Origin: Ecdyonurus torrentis
Taxonomy: Eukaryota; Arthropoda; Insecta; Ephemeroptera; Heptageniidae
NCBI GenBank assembly: GCA_949318235.1
Contig: OX439132.1
Location: 41,708,331 to 41,772,330 of the forward strand
Direction: 5' to 3'
Length of the DNA: 64,000 bases
In this document: in pieces, positions 49,216 through 62,794 of the stretch
Position numbering within the stretch: position 1 is the stretch's first letter
How the letters are laid out: every line of letters starts with the position of its first letter
The notes under the pieces: generated by a model
The model's input: the letters and a program-made list of their open reading frames with translations, nothing else
Databases searched by the model: none
What the model was told of the DNA's origin: nothing
Position numbers and translations under genes: made by a program

Positions 49216-50303
49216 AGTTTCAAAGTGATTTTAAATAAATTTGCCGTGGAATACAATAATATGTAATGTTCACCTTTTATTACAATAGTATATTAGCAAT
49301 TTATTTTAATATTTGTATAGTAAAATACAATAATAAAAAACTAAGTTAAGAAATGCTAAAGAATTTTAATAAAATTCTATATAATAAAAGAACAGATTAT
49401 GTCATCTAATAAATGTTTAAGTTATTGTAATTATGTTGTAGAGTTTTCCTATTAAAATATTAAAAAAAAATGCCATCTTTTTCTCTTGTATGAGAAATGA
49501 AAGGATTTTTATATCAAAATAAAATGTATGATAAATTTTAATGTAACAAAAATTGCTTTATTATTTATTTAAGATTGAATTTTTAGGAAATTTTATAACA
49601 ATAAAAAATAATAATAATAAAAAAACAAACAGGTAAGGCCTATAGTATATTTTCATTTTGTCACCTCTTTGTTAAAAAAAAAACATTATAAAAAAAAACT
49701 AATTCATTTTGCTGATATATTAACTGATAAAAATATTATTTATATAACAAATAATCCAACAGTTACAAAAATAAAAAATTTAAAATTATTTTATTTTAAA
49801 AGCAAATAAATGAAATTATAAATTTAATAAAAAAACAATAGAGAAAAAGTTCAAATTCGCTTTTCACTCAATAAATAAAAATATATTGGTCATGTGACTA
49901 TAATGTTAAAAAATATACGTATCAATAAATCTAAATAAATATTTAAAACTTAAAAAAACTGAAAATAATATGAGATTTATATTTTGTTGCATAAGATTTT
50001 CACAACTAAAGCATAAAGGGCTTAAACTAATTATTTTTATATTATTTCCCAATATTTACAGTGCAATGGTTTATACTGTTAATTTGAAAAATGTAAAGCA
50101 AAACTTAAAAATGTGTTACGTTTTTTTAACAAAATGTTTTTTTTTCAGTAAGAAAATTAATGACGAAATTATGTACATGAATATACATAGGTTCATATTC
50201 AAATAATAACAAAATTATTCTGGAATTCCTATTTGTGTAATTTACAAGAATCATGATATTTTGTAAGCAAAATGAGAATGTGCGTGTGTGTGTTTGTATT
50301 ATG

Positions 50304-50304
50304 A

Positions 50305-50376
<72 letters not shown>
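50304..50376. repeat. (AT)n microsatellite
   Basis: About 70 bp of AT repeat, directly followed by the TTAA-flanked MITE. Confidence 0.85.
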
Positions 50377-50380
<4 letters not shown>

Positions 50381-50405
50381 ACATACATAAATTATATATA
50401 TTTAA

Positions 50406-50739
50406 AGGAATAGACCAGAGAAAAACATAAACATTTATATCACAAAACACTTGATGGGATTTACATAAATAACGTTAGTTTGTCTCAAAACCCAACAGTA
50501 GCCCCGTAGCAGTGATCAGAAAATTCTATTTATGCAACACGCACAACATTTTCATACTAATTTTTGCATGTTTCTGACGTCATAAACATGAATTTTCAAG
50601 CAAATTGCATACTTTACAGTTTTTCACGCTCTCTTGTGGGGCCACATTTACATTCTGGTAAAAATTGTCATCAGTTTTGAAGATCCCATTTTGTGTTTAT
50701 TCATTAAAAAGCACACGTTGTTTTATGTGGTCTATGGCT
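50406..50739 (-). mobile_element. TTAA-flanked MITE, copy 2
   Basis: Inverted relative to 32178-32510 and alike over its full length. It starts AGGAATAGACCAGAG and ends TGGTCTATGGCT, with TTAA at 50402-50405 and 50740-50743. Differences are mostly substitutions. It lies in the 3' flank of the PH-PTB gene. Confidence 0.75.
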
Positions 50740-50845
50740 TTAAGGATTTAAGCACATCTGTAATTTTCAATTATGCATAACATTATGAATTATGATTTAT
50801 TTTCCGAAGATTATTATTTATTTCAACATACTGCCAGATTTCAGT

Positions 50846-53800
50846 TTATGGACAACTTGTATTATTTGGTTCTAGTCCAGTCACTAAAGCATAAATCTCA
50901 GAAGTTAAAGATGCTTTTCTATCTGAATTCATAGTAACATAAATACTATCATCTGAAATAGAAGAAAAACTTGATAGATTGTCCATGTAATTACTGTTAA
51001 CAGAAATTCCCGATTCACTAGAAATTCTGTGTCTATCGTACGATCGAGACACATTCATTGGCATATATAAAGGTTCACTCTGATTATTATCATTTGAGTT
51101 CCTCAGATCCACATCAGGAGATTCAAGAGAATTGCAATTAGAATCTATATCAATATTATTGCTCACACAATTAAATGATTTGCTGATTGTCTTGTTATGT
51201 AAATTTTCAATGTTTGAAATTTGAGGCAAAGTTTTTGGTAAATTTGAGCAGGAACTGGAGAGGAAGTGAGGTTCCAAGTGATTTATCGTTAACTTTGGAA
51301 TTGCTTGAGGACTTGTGATAGCTGATGGGTCTAAAACCTCGGAGTAAATCACTTCGTCGTCATTACAACTCTCTGAATCCTCGTCTTCTTCTGTCGTAGT
51401 TACGTGGTTCTCAGAGTTGCTGCGCCAAAGTCTGCAAATACGATGAAGAAAAAAATACGTATCAGCATTTTGTTTTAATATCACAAATCGCATTGTTTTT
51501 CTTCTTATTTAATACATTATATTATATTTTGTTATTCATTTTTAGAACAAAAAGTGTTGACAACATAAAGTTAGCAAGATGACGAGTTATTAAAAGGATT
51601 TTTTTTAATATTTTAAAAGGTTAAAATTATAAAAAAAAAAAAAAAAAAACATACAAAATTATTTTACTATACCATACGAATATAACATATATTCGTATAT
51701 AATATAAAATATGAAATATCTATAAAGCATAATTAAATATACCTTTGGATTCTGAAAAATGCCTGAAGTCCTCCTCTTCGATGCCTCTCATATTGTTTAT
51801 ATTCCCTTGGAGGCAGGGGAGGAGGAACCACTGGTTTGACGACATGAGGGACGTTATTCTCGTCGTCACTGCCGTCGTCAATTGTCTCGTACACTCCCGA
51901 GGCAACGGAAACATTTGACACACGACGTTTCTCCGACATGTACTGTGCACACCTGCCGAACAATCACCAAGTTTTAATTATAACTGATTGGTCTCATTCA
52001 ATTTTACATATTTATTTATTATTCGAATATTATATACTTACAGATTGTCATCAGATTCTACATCCTCATCTAGTAAGATGTTATCTTCCAGACTATTTTC
52101 ATTGGGGGAAAATCCTGAACAGTTTTCAGGAGAAATGGACGGAGAACGGGGCTCTCTTGTGCTCTCGGAATGACACCTTGCTCGTGATATGGGAACCTCT
52201 AGCCCTGACGTCTTAATGCTCGTTCCAAGCTATATATTAGGAAACAATTTCAATGAATTTCAAAATATATATTGTGTGTTTATTAATTATTACACATAGC
52301 GTATAGTTTTGGAAAGATTAAACTACGTATTTTATGATGTGTTTATTTTGTTTCAAAATAGCACAAAGATTATGCTAAAAATTTAAAAAAACAAAAACAG
52401 AAAGAAATAATAATAATTGTACTGTTTAAATAATAGTTATGTTATATAATATAATTATTATGATGGTATATATTATTATGTTGTATTGAACAAATTGTGA
52501 TGAAAATGAGGTAGCAAGACATTTTTTTTTTTTTTTGTCCGTGCATTGCATATACGTCTATTGTGATAATGCTGTAAATAAAAACGAGGAATCACTTTCA
52601 ACATTTCAATAGTTGACTTACATGTGAGTTCCTATGTGGCATGGACACCGCGAGCGGTACGTCTTCAGATTGATGCGCATGATGTCTTGCCACCTCTGCG
52701 CATACCACACGCAAGTCACCCTCGCTCCGACTGAGCCGTCGTGCACGCTGGTGAACTCCGGAGTGGAATGACGCCAGGAGGTTGGCTGTCTTGTTCTGCA
52801 GACTGCGCACTAACTGACGACCTTTACTACAGAAGACCGTCAGGTCACCTGCACCACCCGGGAACAAACTGAAACAATGAAAATAATAAAAATTATGGGT
52901 TTGTCATTAAATAAATATATTTATTGCTTTCTTTCATATAGTCCGAATGCAGATATATTAAAAGAACAATTGTCCCCCTGGAATGTTGTTAGAGAAACGC
53001 AACTTTTCAGATTAAAAAAAAATAATTATCTTTTTCTTATACGTTGCGATATAGTCCTCTATGTATATATCTATAGTTCAAAATAAATATTCTTATTTAT
53101 ATAGAATAGTGAGAACTCTATTATATTATTATAATAGACACACACATACACGTGATGACGTGATACACGAGTTTGACGATTTAAATGCATTATTATACAC
53201 TCGACGTTCCTCCCTCCTCCTTGACCTTTCTCAACAAAATATGACGTGTGAGAGTTATTCAAGAATTTGTCACCCCATCCCACTGCAGTATGTTATGCAG
53301 GTGCTCAACTTCAGATTTTTGAACTTGTACGTACAGCACGTTCTCCCTGACCTCTGAGCGTCTCAACGTGATGAACGGAAATGAGCCGACGTCAGAATTT
53401 CACCCTTCCCTCTCTATTAAAATATTTTCACGCTAGTCGTGATCATCTCCAGATGTTTAAAATATGTTTTTGTTTTTTAAACTTCGCTATAAATTACTGA
53501 CCTTCTTAACAGTTGAGTAAAGTATGAAATTTGGTGTAGTTTATATTCTTGATCTATTCTAAGAAAAATGGAGTGTCGAGTTAATTTTTGCTAAAAATCT
53601 GACTTTTGTGTATTATTAAATTTTTTATTTAATTTGAATACACTAAAATTGAACTTTTTTGAAGAAATGCGTATAAAACAGAGAAAGATAGAAAAATTTC
53701 AAGTTGTCATAAATCAATTAATAAATAATAAACAATAAAATAAATATAATTTAACCTTTCTATATAAATTTCTGAAAAAGAAAAAAAGAAAGAAAAAGAA

Positions 53801-54127
53801 TAAAGAAAAGAAAAAAAAGAAGAACTTTTATTGAGAATTTAACTTTAAGAGTTAAATGTGACGTAATATATAAGTTTAAAAAAAATACGTCGCTTTTAAA
53901 TGCATTTACGTAAAACCAATTATACTCAAACTTAATTGTATGCAGTACGTGTATAATAAAATGTTTCGTTGTTACGAAACTTTATGTTATTTACGTAACT
54001 TTGAGTGATGTATTGCGGAAGTATTTATTAAGTAAAAAAAGAGTTGTTGAATTTTTGACCGTCAACAGGCCTACAGTATGTTACGTAAAATAGAATCATA
54101 TGGACAGTAACATATCTCATATATATA

Positions 54128-54212
<85 letters not shown>

Positions 54213-57200
54213 CTTACGAATATAATAAATTAATAAATAAATGTGGTTTCCTAATTTTAAAGGCAAAGGTCAACAAACTTAAAAAAAATACGAAAAAAAA
54301 AAAAAAAAAAAAAAAGTTCCAATACAAAGTGTGGGCTGTTTGTTTAGAAAACAAAGCTTTAACCAAATTTACATTTACTAATGCGCAGTATATGTAATAG
54401 TATAGCGATAATAACAATAGTAAAACTCAAATTCTTTTAAAATTTACATAATATGCATATAGGTATTTAATCATTTTGAATTGTTTTATAATAGATATAA
54501 AATAAAATAATTATTTGTTCCCCTAGTTTGATCATATTTGAAAGTTTTACAGAACTTTTGTTTCGATACGCTGTGGATATTGTTCTTTTGACCGATACTG
54601 AATTTGAGGGCATAAGATAGGCGGTATAATATTATTATTTGATGACGTAGTTGAGTTGAAGTACCTTGTTGTTCTGATGACGCAAATCTTGCCGTCATCC
54701 TCAGGAAGCGCGGCGGCTGCGAGACGACACCTTGCGTGGTCAATCTGCCTCCAGCCCCATGCACCAAGTAACTTGCCCTGCTGGTCCGCTGAGCGTGAGG
54801 GTTCTCGCAAAGCCACCCCTGAGTTACGAATACCTAGACGTCCCATCACACCAGACAAGCCGAGCTCGGAACTCAGAGGACCCGGTAATGTCGTCACCTC
54901 AAACTGATTCGATTCGAGCTCTGCAAGTAAAATTCAACGGGTTAAATTCAAAATAAATTTTTTTACACTGATACATTAGTTGGTTATAATCAATATATAT
55001 ACCAATTTGGGAGGCTATAGGACACTATATTTAAAATACCACCATATGAGGATAATTTCAAGTTTTGTAAGAATTACTTGAGAGGTTTCTTTCTAGTTTT
55101 TTCTGCTCTACAGTTGAAATTATAATTATATTTTTAAAATTTCATAATGATAAAATTTGGAATGTCATAATATTATTTTAGCATTTTTAAAATAAATAAA
55201 AATGCAAAATACCAATAAACTATACATATAATTACGTAAAGTTGTACATTTGCAGGATTATTTTTTGTTACACGAAGAACATCGATATTGTTTGTAAATA
55301 TTTTAATATATTTAAATTGAATTATAGTTTGTCATGAGACATGTACGACATACTCGATTCTCATGCAAAAACATTCGTATACACTTATATTTATACTGCT
55401 AGATGTTCAACAAAAAATAGCAGTGTCACGTCATGGCCTTTGAAACGATGAAATTTTTTACATAAAGTATTTGTTTCCCTATACGATGTTAAAAAAATTA
55501 ACTTGCAAGAAATTTGCATAGTGACTGTAGATAAATTTAAAAATAATATTTTTAGTACCTGCTATAAAGTTGGGATCTAGGAACCTGATGAAATCGTAAA
55601 TCCACCTCTGGGACTCGCTCTCTGATCTTCCTGCGAGAAAGATTGAAGCCACACTGGAGTTTGGTGGAAAGATCGCAAAGACGTACGGTTTACTTCTGCA
55701 ACACAACACGGTAAGGATTCAATAGTACAAGTGCAATCTCACGCTGCGTAAGGGAAATTTAACTAATTAATTTACCTTGAACTTGTGCGTCTAACAGTGC
55801 TGCCACCTGTTATATAAATCTTTGTGGTCCTCGAGTCAGGGTCTGAACTATTCATGAATTTTATTGGAGCAAAATTTAGTTGAAGTCCACGACTGATTGA
55901 GGATATTTTTACTGCTTTAGCGGTCACCCAGAAATCTTTCCATACCTGCAATTAAACAAATAGATAAAAAAATATTTAAACAAAATCTTAATTATTTGTG
56001 TTGAAAAAAAAAAAAAAAAAAAAAAAAAGCACTTTTTTATTATCATGCCATCATTAATATTCTTTTTTAGGAGGTGCATTGCTGACGGAACTATGTAGCT
56101 GATGATTGATCATAATATTGAAAATAACAGTGTAAATAAAAATTTGTATAAAATATTAGACATAATAAAAATATAATATATTAAACTTTTTAGTCTTACA
56201 TAAATATATAGAAATAAAAAAATGCACAGAAGTGTATTATTAAAAAATATATATTGAAAAAATCAATATATTTGATTTAAAAAGAAAGCTATCAGGAGGA
56301 GGGGGGATCCACATAATGCTTATTATTGTTAATTAAATTTTATGGTTTCTTGCGAAGCTTGTTAGTTCAAACAAAATGATCAAAAATAAAGGTGAGGAGG
56401 GCCGGGTATAAAAATAATTAAGGAGTATGTAAATTCAAATGAAGCTCATAGCATGTTGAATATTTATAACATGTGTAATTTATATATTTGTAAAATATCA
56501 ATCTAGAGTACTCTAGAAGGGGGGAGTATACGCGATCCAGCAGAATTTTTAAAGCCATTTTATTGGTTGTTGAAATCGAGAATATTCAAATCTGATTGGC
56601 TGACGTGCCCAAAATTTTCATTGTTGTCAGTCAATGTTATTTAAATGGGGGTTTTTTGGTTCTGAAAATGACCGTAAGTAATGGGAAAAAATGATATTTT
56701 GAAGACTCATAAAATTGTACCTAAACGTTGTCAAGTTATGAAATTTTCACAGATGAAACTTTATTATTTGGCGAAAAAAATAACATAAATTCAAAAGTCG
56801 CAATAATTCGCAAATACCGTTATTTAGTGTTCAATTTTGCACGCTTTTTTGAAAACGCTGTATTTTTGACGAAGCTATTTTATCGTGATAACAATGGCAA
56901 GTATTTTTTTTAAATCGTTTTATTTTTATTATATTTACTATAAATGTTCATAAATTTGATTTAAGCGATATTAAATTACGTTTTCTTTATAAGTATATGG
57001 AATTAGGTTGTTTATCGATATTAAAACATCATCAGTATATCGATTTTACGTAAATATAGTAGGCATAATATACACGAAACATCTCGTTTTTTTAACCTTT
57101 TCCCTAGTCCAGCTAGAGTAATGAAATTTGCGCTTTTTTTTTCATAAAAATAATTAGCATAAAAGTAGATTTAATCTTTTATCTCTATACCAGCAGTGTC

Positions 57201-60200
57201 GATTTTTGAAACTACGCTCGATCGCGAAACATAGATCAAAAATTAATAAGTTGCACGTGTTTTTACTTATTTCTCCGCACTTAATTAATGTTTATTTTTT
57301 ATTTACAATAACTTTTCATCATTCGTATACTTTTTTTTTTTTTTTCTTCTTCTTCATTTATTGCATAGAATGATGTAATTACGCCCTATTTTCATGGCAA
57401 AATAAGATGATTAATAAATGCGGTTTCTCCCAATATGATCTTTATACCCCTGAAGTGAATACTGGAGTGTGCAGAGAGATGTAGAATGTATGCAAAATAA
57501 ACTTTTTACCTAAATTAGTAATTATCTTTTGAAATACATCTTAAAATATTTAGAGCCATCGACCGTCCATACTTTGAAAAAGTACTATACTTTAGAGCTC
57601 GGAATAGACCGTGACCCCGCGCGTAGTCCAAAAGTAGCGTTCAATATAAAACTTTGAAATATCTTATATTTAAAATATCTCCTTGAGCTTGAGCGCTATT
57701 TAGATGCGCTATTTTACCTCTAGATAAGCAAGATGTTTAACCTTTTTGTCATGCCTATGCGATTTTCAACCCTTAGGTTTTTTTACCCTTCAAGGGTTAA
57801 AGACCAAAAACACGATTTTCAATATTATAACCTTTGCTATATGCTTTTATTTATTATTTATTATTATTATTTTTTGTGAATTTCATTTCTGTGGTGTCTG
57901 AAAGTCATGTAGTACCTCCTATTAAAACAATACGAAAAGAAATCTTTAAAAACCATACCAATAGAAAATAGGGCGTAAAAATGATAAGAAAAAGAAGAAG
58001 AAAAAAAAAAAAAAAAAAAAAGTGAATAACACGGAAAAGCAAAGCTTACCCAAAATAAATATTTGGTGCTGAAATCTTATTGCCAGGACCTTTCTCATAG
58101 GGCACATTGCGTTTTAGCTCTATATGACCCCCTGGAGGGTGTTTGGGGTGGGGTTTTCCACCCTATCATGATTCTAAAAACTTAAGTAAAAGTATTCGTG
58201 TCAGATATCGCTCTAGGCAAAATCGACCCCGCTGAGCTCGAATCCGTTGTCAGATTTTTGGTAGATGCCACCCCTATGGCGATAGGGGTGGGTTTTTATT
58301 CTCAAAACCGGGAAATTTTTGGAAAATAAAGCAACATTAAATTGTAATAAAATGCAATATTTTCGTTAATCTAATTGCATATTCCAGTACCTCTGGTATG
58401 TTTTTAACATGAATCCTATGCATTTCCAGTTTATATTACTTTAAAGACGGTTGCAGGGTGCATTTTTCACCTTTATTTTATTATATATTTTTTAATTAAA
58501 TGATTGGGTTACTTTAATTAAGAATGATATCTCACCAATCACCTAATTTAGAAAAAAAGGTAAAAACAACAACCCCAGCTACCCTCTTTAAAGTGATTTA
58601 AACTGGAAATGCATAGGATTCATGTTAAAACCATACCAGAGGTACTGGAATATGCAATTAGATTAACGAAAATATTGCATTTTATTACAATTCAATGTTG
58701 CTTTATTTTCCAAAAAATTACCTCTTTTGAGGATAAAACCCCACCCCTATCTCCTTAGGGGTGGCATCTACCAAAAATCTGACAACGGATTCGAGCTCAG
58801 CGGGGTCGATTTTGCCTAGAGCGATATCTGACACGAATACTTTTACTTAAGTTTTTAGAATCATAATAGGGTGGAAAACCCCACCCCAAACACCCTCCAG
58901 GGGGTCATATAGAGCTAAAACGCAATGTGCCCTATGAGAAAGGTCCTGGCAATAAGATTTCAGCACCAAATATTTATTTTGGGTAAGCTTTGCTTTTCCG
59001 TGTTATTCACTTTTTTTTTTTTTTTTCTTCTTCTTCTTTTTCTTATCATTTTTACGCCCTATTTTCTATTGGCATGGTTTTTAAAGATTTCTTTTCATAT
59101 TGTTTTAATAGGAGGTACTACATGACTTTCAGACACCACAGAAATGAAATTCACAAAAAATAATAATAATAATAATAAATAAAAGCATATAGCAAAGGTT
59201 ATAATATTGAAAATCGTGTTTTTGGTCTTTAACCCTTGAAGGGTAAAAAAACCTAAGGGTTGAAAATCGCATAGGCATGACAAAAAGGTTAAACATCTTG
59301 CTTATCTATAGAGGTAAAATAGCGCATCTAAATGGCGCTCAAACTCAAGGAGATATTGAAAGTTTTATATTGAACGCTACTTTTGGACCACGCGCGGGTT
59401 CACGGTCTATTCAGAGCTCTAGTACTTTTCCAAAGTATGGACGGTCGAATATGGCTCTAAATATTTTAATATGTTTTTCAAAAAGATAATTAGGTAGAAA
59501 GTTCCAGAGGTTCGGACCCGTCAAAAAATTGTCGGGTCCGAAGACCCGGGTCCTGGACCCGTGATTTTTTTTTCGGGTCCGGGACCCGGGTCCGGACCCC
59601 TCAAAAATCTTCATCGGGTCTGGGTTCAGGTTTTCAATTAATCAATTAAATAATTTTTTATAAGTTCAATAAGTAAGAGCAGATTAAATTTTTTTGAAAT
59701 AGAATTTAAAAAAATTGCAGCAAGTTAAAAAAGAATGCAAATAATAATAATAATAAATAATCAATGTTTTGATTTGCTACATCTTGTCAATTAGCCAAAT
59801 AAGAAACTTAGTATTATTGCCTGTATATATTCATATTAATAAAATAATAATAATAAAAAAAAGTCATCATACAAGCTGTAAGTCAGCAACATTATTAATT
59901 TTAAAAAAATGCAGCTCCTACAAGCTTTATAATTCAGGCGTATATTAATTTTTCTTCTTTCGGAACATAATGTTTTTAACATAATTTGAGGTATATAATT
60001 GAAAATTTTTTTTTTTTTTTTAGTTTTTTTTAACGTACTGAAAGTTTAGAAAGAAGGTTTTATTGAAATTGCATAAAAATCTGGATAACTAGACTAAAAC
60101 CTACTCTTATACACATAGTTAAAAAAATAAAATTTAAATAAAAAATCTTTCCAGATATTTAAACAAATTAAAATTTGTGTTGTATGCATGTATAATTATG

Positions 60201-61594
60201 TTTCTGTGGCAAAAAAAAAAAAAAAAAAAAAAAAAATCTAATACTAAACAAATTTACTTTTTATTTTTTCATGTTTATGTACATTTCTTAATATTTCAAT
60301 CAAAAAATTTTCAAACTCAACGAAAATTAGGGCTCGGGTTTTTGAACCCGTATTTTTCAAATGGGTCCCAAAAACCCGCCAAAAATCTCGGGTTTTGGAA
60401 GGTTTCGGGTCCGGGTCCGAACCCCTGAAAAGTTAATTTTGCCTACATTCTACATCTCTCTGCAAAAACTCCAGTCTTCACTGCAGGGGTATAAAAATCA
60501 ACATGTTATATTGGGAGAAACTACATTTCTTATCATCTTATTTTACCATCAAATAATGTATTTATTTCTTTCATGTATAATATTTCCTTTTCATGTGTTT
60601 AATGAATTAGTACCTTTTATTAATAAGTATTGTATTGCAATAAAATTAAATATTTAGTATACACAACAAAAGTCTTTAGTTTAGCTTTCCAAACTGTGCC
60701 AGAGTCCAGACTTTCTATTGAAAATGGCTTTTTCTATAGAAATTATAAAGTAAATTTTAATTTACATAAAAGAATTAATAATGTATTCAATTTATTAAGT
60801 ATATTTCTTACACAATAAGTGTATTTTACGAATAGCATCTTTTAAAATAAAAGTTAAAACAAACTCTCAAGTTTTATTAAGTTGATGCGTATAGTTGACT
60901 GTATATAAAAATGTTTCCTCAAAATAGCAAAAAATTGCATTTCTATGGTATATTATGTAAAGTAAAGGAAATAATAATCTATTTTTAATAAATACTTGTC
61001 GAGTTGTTAAAAATCAAATGTTAAAAATTTAACAAATTATTATTTTTTTGATTATAATGTATAATAAACTTTTAAATTATTAATGAAATATTGATCAAAT
61101 AATTTCATTTTTTTTTCTTTTACAGATATTAAGAATAATAGAAACATTGATTCAAGTTATAACACTAAAACAATAATTTAAGATACATAAACTTGAGATT
61201 ATCATTTTTAATCGAAGTATGTATACTTGTTGTGTATTTATAAACAGTGGACAGCAAGCACAAGAGCGTTGAGTTTGTTTACTTTTTATTTTTCATTGTT
61301 GGAGCGCATTAGCCAATGAGCGTCGAGTATTGATTTTCAAAATATGATATTTTTAAAGCTATAATAAATTAAATTTATAACACACTGAGAGTTTTGAAAA
61401 TTTAAACATAAAATTGCCATAAAATGAAGTTTGTTCTGTGAAAATTTCAATGCTGTAACTTCCTTTGTTCAATAGTTATGATGTTTCAAAATCGCGATTT
61501 TTCCCATTACTTACGCGATTTTTCGTGATCAAAAAACCCCAACAAAGGGTGCGCGTATACTCCCCCCTTCTAGAGTACTCTATATCAATCGAAT

Positions 61595-61681
<87 letters not shown>

Positions 61682-62205
61682 GAGAAAGAGAAAAAATACT
61701 GTACTGTTGTTTTGTCGTATAACTATATGCAAATTAAATCAAATTAACAAATTTGCAAATCATTTTGATGATACGTCATGAAGAACTTGACCCGAAACTT
61801 GCAAATTTGTTCAAAGCATAGCCATGTCAAACTTTCTATACGCACTTTTGTCCTCAAAATTTACTATAAAACACCAAGCCTACGTGTGTATGTGTACGTG
61901 TGTATTCCAACAACAACTATGCGCTATAGCTATAGACGCATCCTACATGCATACCATTGTTATATATAATATACAATATAATTTATGTATATATAACAAT
62001 AAAACTATAAAAAATAATAAGCATACATATACATTAATTTTAGTTACATAATTGCGTCATTTGTGTATAATTTTATCATGTTTGTAAACATTGTGGAATA
62101 TTTACTTACTTTCCATGTCGGCAATCCACGTTTTCTGCCGAGAGCCGGTACTTTGACGTAAAGCAGTCCCGACACCGGGCTGCTAAAACATTTGTCCGCC
62201 GTCAT
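50846..62205 (-). CDS. PH-PTB docking adaptor, Dok/IRS type
   Basis: This is an adaptor expected to bind membrane lipids (PH) and NPxY-phosphorylated receptors (PTB), then recruit SH2 proteins. Eight coding exons on the minus strand: 62205-62110, 55945-55776, 55695-55559, 54920-54665, 52868-52622, 52229-52042, 51952-51743 and 51431-50846. They give 629 residues with every phase consistent. The PH domain is at about 10-134 (GLLYVKVPAL, VWKDFWVTAKAVKI, ending RWIYDFIRFLDP). The IRS-type PTB is at about 138-250 (NQFEVTTL, GLSGVMGRLGIRNSGVALRE, LLGAWGWRQIDHARCR, GGAGDLTVFCSKGRQL). The tail has candidate phosphotyrosines VYETIDD (386), VIYSEVLD (463), YMPM (556) and YVTM (598). YMPM and YVTM fit the PI3K p85 motif YxxM. 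A class II SH3 ligand PPPLPPR lies at 408-414. Domain order and length favour Dok; the YxxM sites recall IRS. Intron 1 is 6.2 kb. Confidence 0.88.
54131..54211. repeat. (AT)n microsatellite in PH-PTB gene intron
   Basis: About 80 bp of AT repeat in the intron between exons 4 and 5 of the gene (52869-54664). The rest of this intron is AT-rich, with GAAAAAG-type purine runs at about 53776-53822. Confidence 0.85.
57340..60580. repeat. Large palindrome with arms of ~1.1 kb
   Basis: The left arm (about 57340-58480) is mirrored by the right arm (about 58530-59504 continuing at 60436-60580), with the axis near 58505. Paired words include TGACCCCCTGGAGGGTGTTTGG, GGTAGATGCCACCCCTA, GGACGGTCGA and AACCCTTAGGTTTTTTTACCC. 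The arms differ by scattered substitutions and small indels. There is no protein-coding content. The right arm is split by the hAT element at 59505-60427. Confidence 0.8.
59505..60427. mobile_element. Non-autonomous hAT element with CGGGTCC-rich ends, 923 bp
   Basis: The ends are CAGAGGTTCGGACCCG and the mirror of CGGGTCCGAACCCCTG. The subterminal DNA is packed with GGGTCC/GGACCC words (59514-59625 and 60332-60425), while the centre is AT-rich. The flanks GAAAGTTC (59497-59504) and AAAAGTTA (60428-60435) look like a slightly decayed 8-bp duplication. It interrupts the right arm of the large palindrome, whose sequence resumes at about 60436. Confidence 0.8.
61598..61677. repeat. (AT)n microsatellite next to the hAT-like element
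   Basis: About 80 bp of AT repeat, eight bases beyond the right target duplication of the composite element. Confidence 0.85.
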
Positions 62206-62731
62206 CCTGCGCTCGAGCTCTATTGTTCAAGAGATGAGGAGGATGCAACTAGGCAATCCCAGCTTTCCTCTCTGCTGAAGCAAAAAAATGACGTAAATAT
62301 GAAAAATTGTGACGTAATCATGATTAATGACTTTTGACATGTTATTAATATAATCTTCTCTGAGGTAAATTGAGCAACAAAAATATTAATAGAAGTGAAA
62401 ATTTTTGTCTAGTTAATTATTTTTTGTCTTGCCATAATAGCGACAATTTTACAATTATATCTAAATAGTCAGCAATAGAGAGTTATCATTTTCTCAACTT
62501 TTAGAGCTTTCTAGGATTTTAAAATTCAATGTTAAAAATAATATTTGTGAAGAAAATAGCTACATTTTTTATTGGCTTATTGTATATGGACGTAGAATAT
62601 TCAGCATATTTGAATCAATAGCATTGCATGCATGCGTACTATAAAATTCAGAAATAAATAAAATACGGTCTCGTCACAAAAAAGCACGGAAATTTTTATG
62701 TATCATCCAGTACACTTCACAGTCTACACTC

Positions 62732-62734
<3 letters not shown>

Positions 62735-62793
<59 letters not shown>
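62735..62793. repeat. (CT)n microsatellite
   Basis: About 59 bp of CT repeat upstream of the PH-PTB gene. Confidence 0.9.

Positions 62794-62794
<1 letters not shown>

Larger units (their letters stand above)
48628..50845. other. Intergenic stretch between the PH-PTB gene and STEEP1
   Basis: It contains the STEEP1 promoter, the 69-bp tandem duplication, very AT-rich DNA, an (AT)n tract (50304-50376), and a TTAA-flanked MITE ending about 100 bases from the PH-PTB stop codon. No gene is seen. Confidence 0.6.
56504..61582. mobile_element. ~5.1-kb hAT-like composite element with perfect 8-bp TSD
   Basis: The ends are inverted repeats TAGAGTACTCTAGAAGGGGG continuing GGAGTATACGCG. TATCAATC flanks both sides (56496-56503 and 61583-61590). 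The T-A-G-A-G end fits the hAT rule YARNG, and the 8-bp duplication fits the same superfamily. Subterminal DNA is also partly mirrored (CGTAAGTAATGGGAAAAA; GAAATTTTCACAGA). No transposase frame is visible. Most of the inside is a palindrome of about 3 kb (57340-60580) that holds a further hAT insertion. It fills most of intron 1 of the PH-PTB gene. Confidence 0.8.

Noticed and set aside
57340..60580. Assembly artefact (false palindrome)
   Set aside because: The arms differ by many substitutions and indels, and one arm holds an independent hAT insertion with its own flanking repeat. A mis-join would give identical arms.
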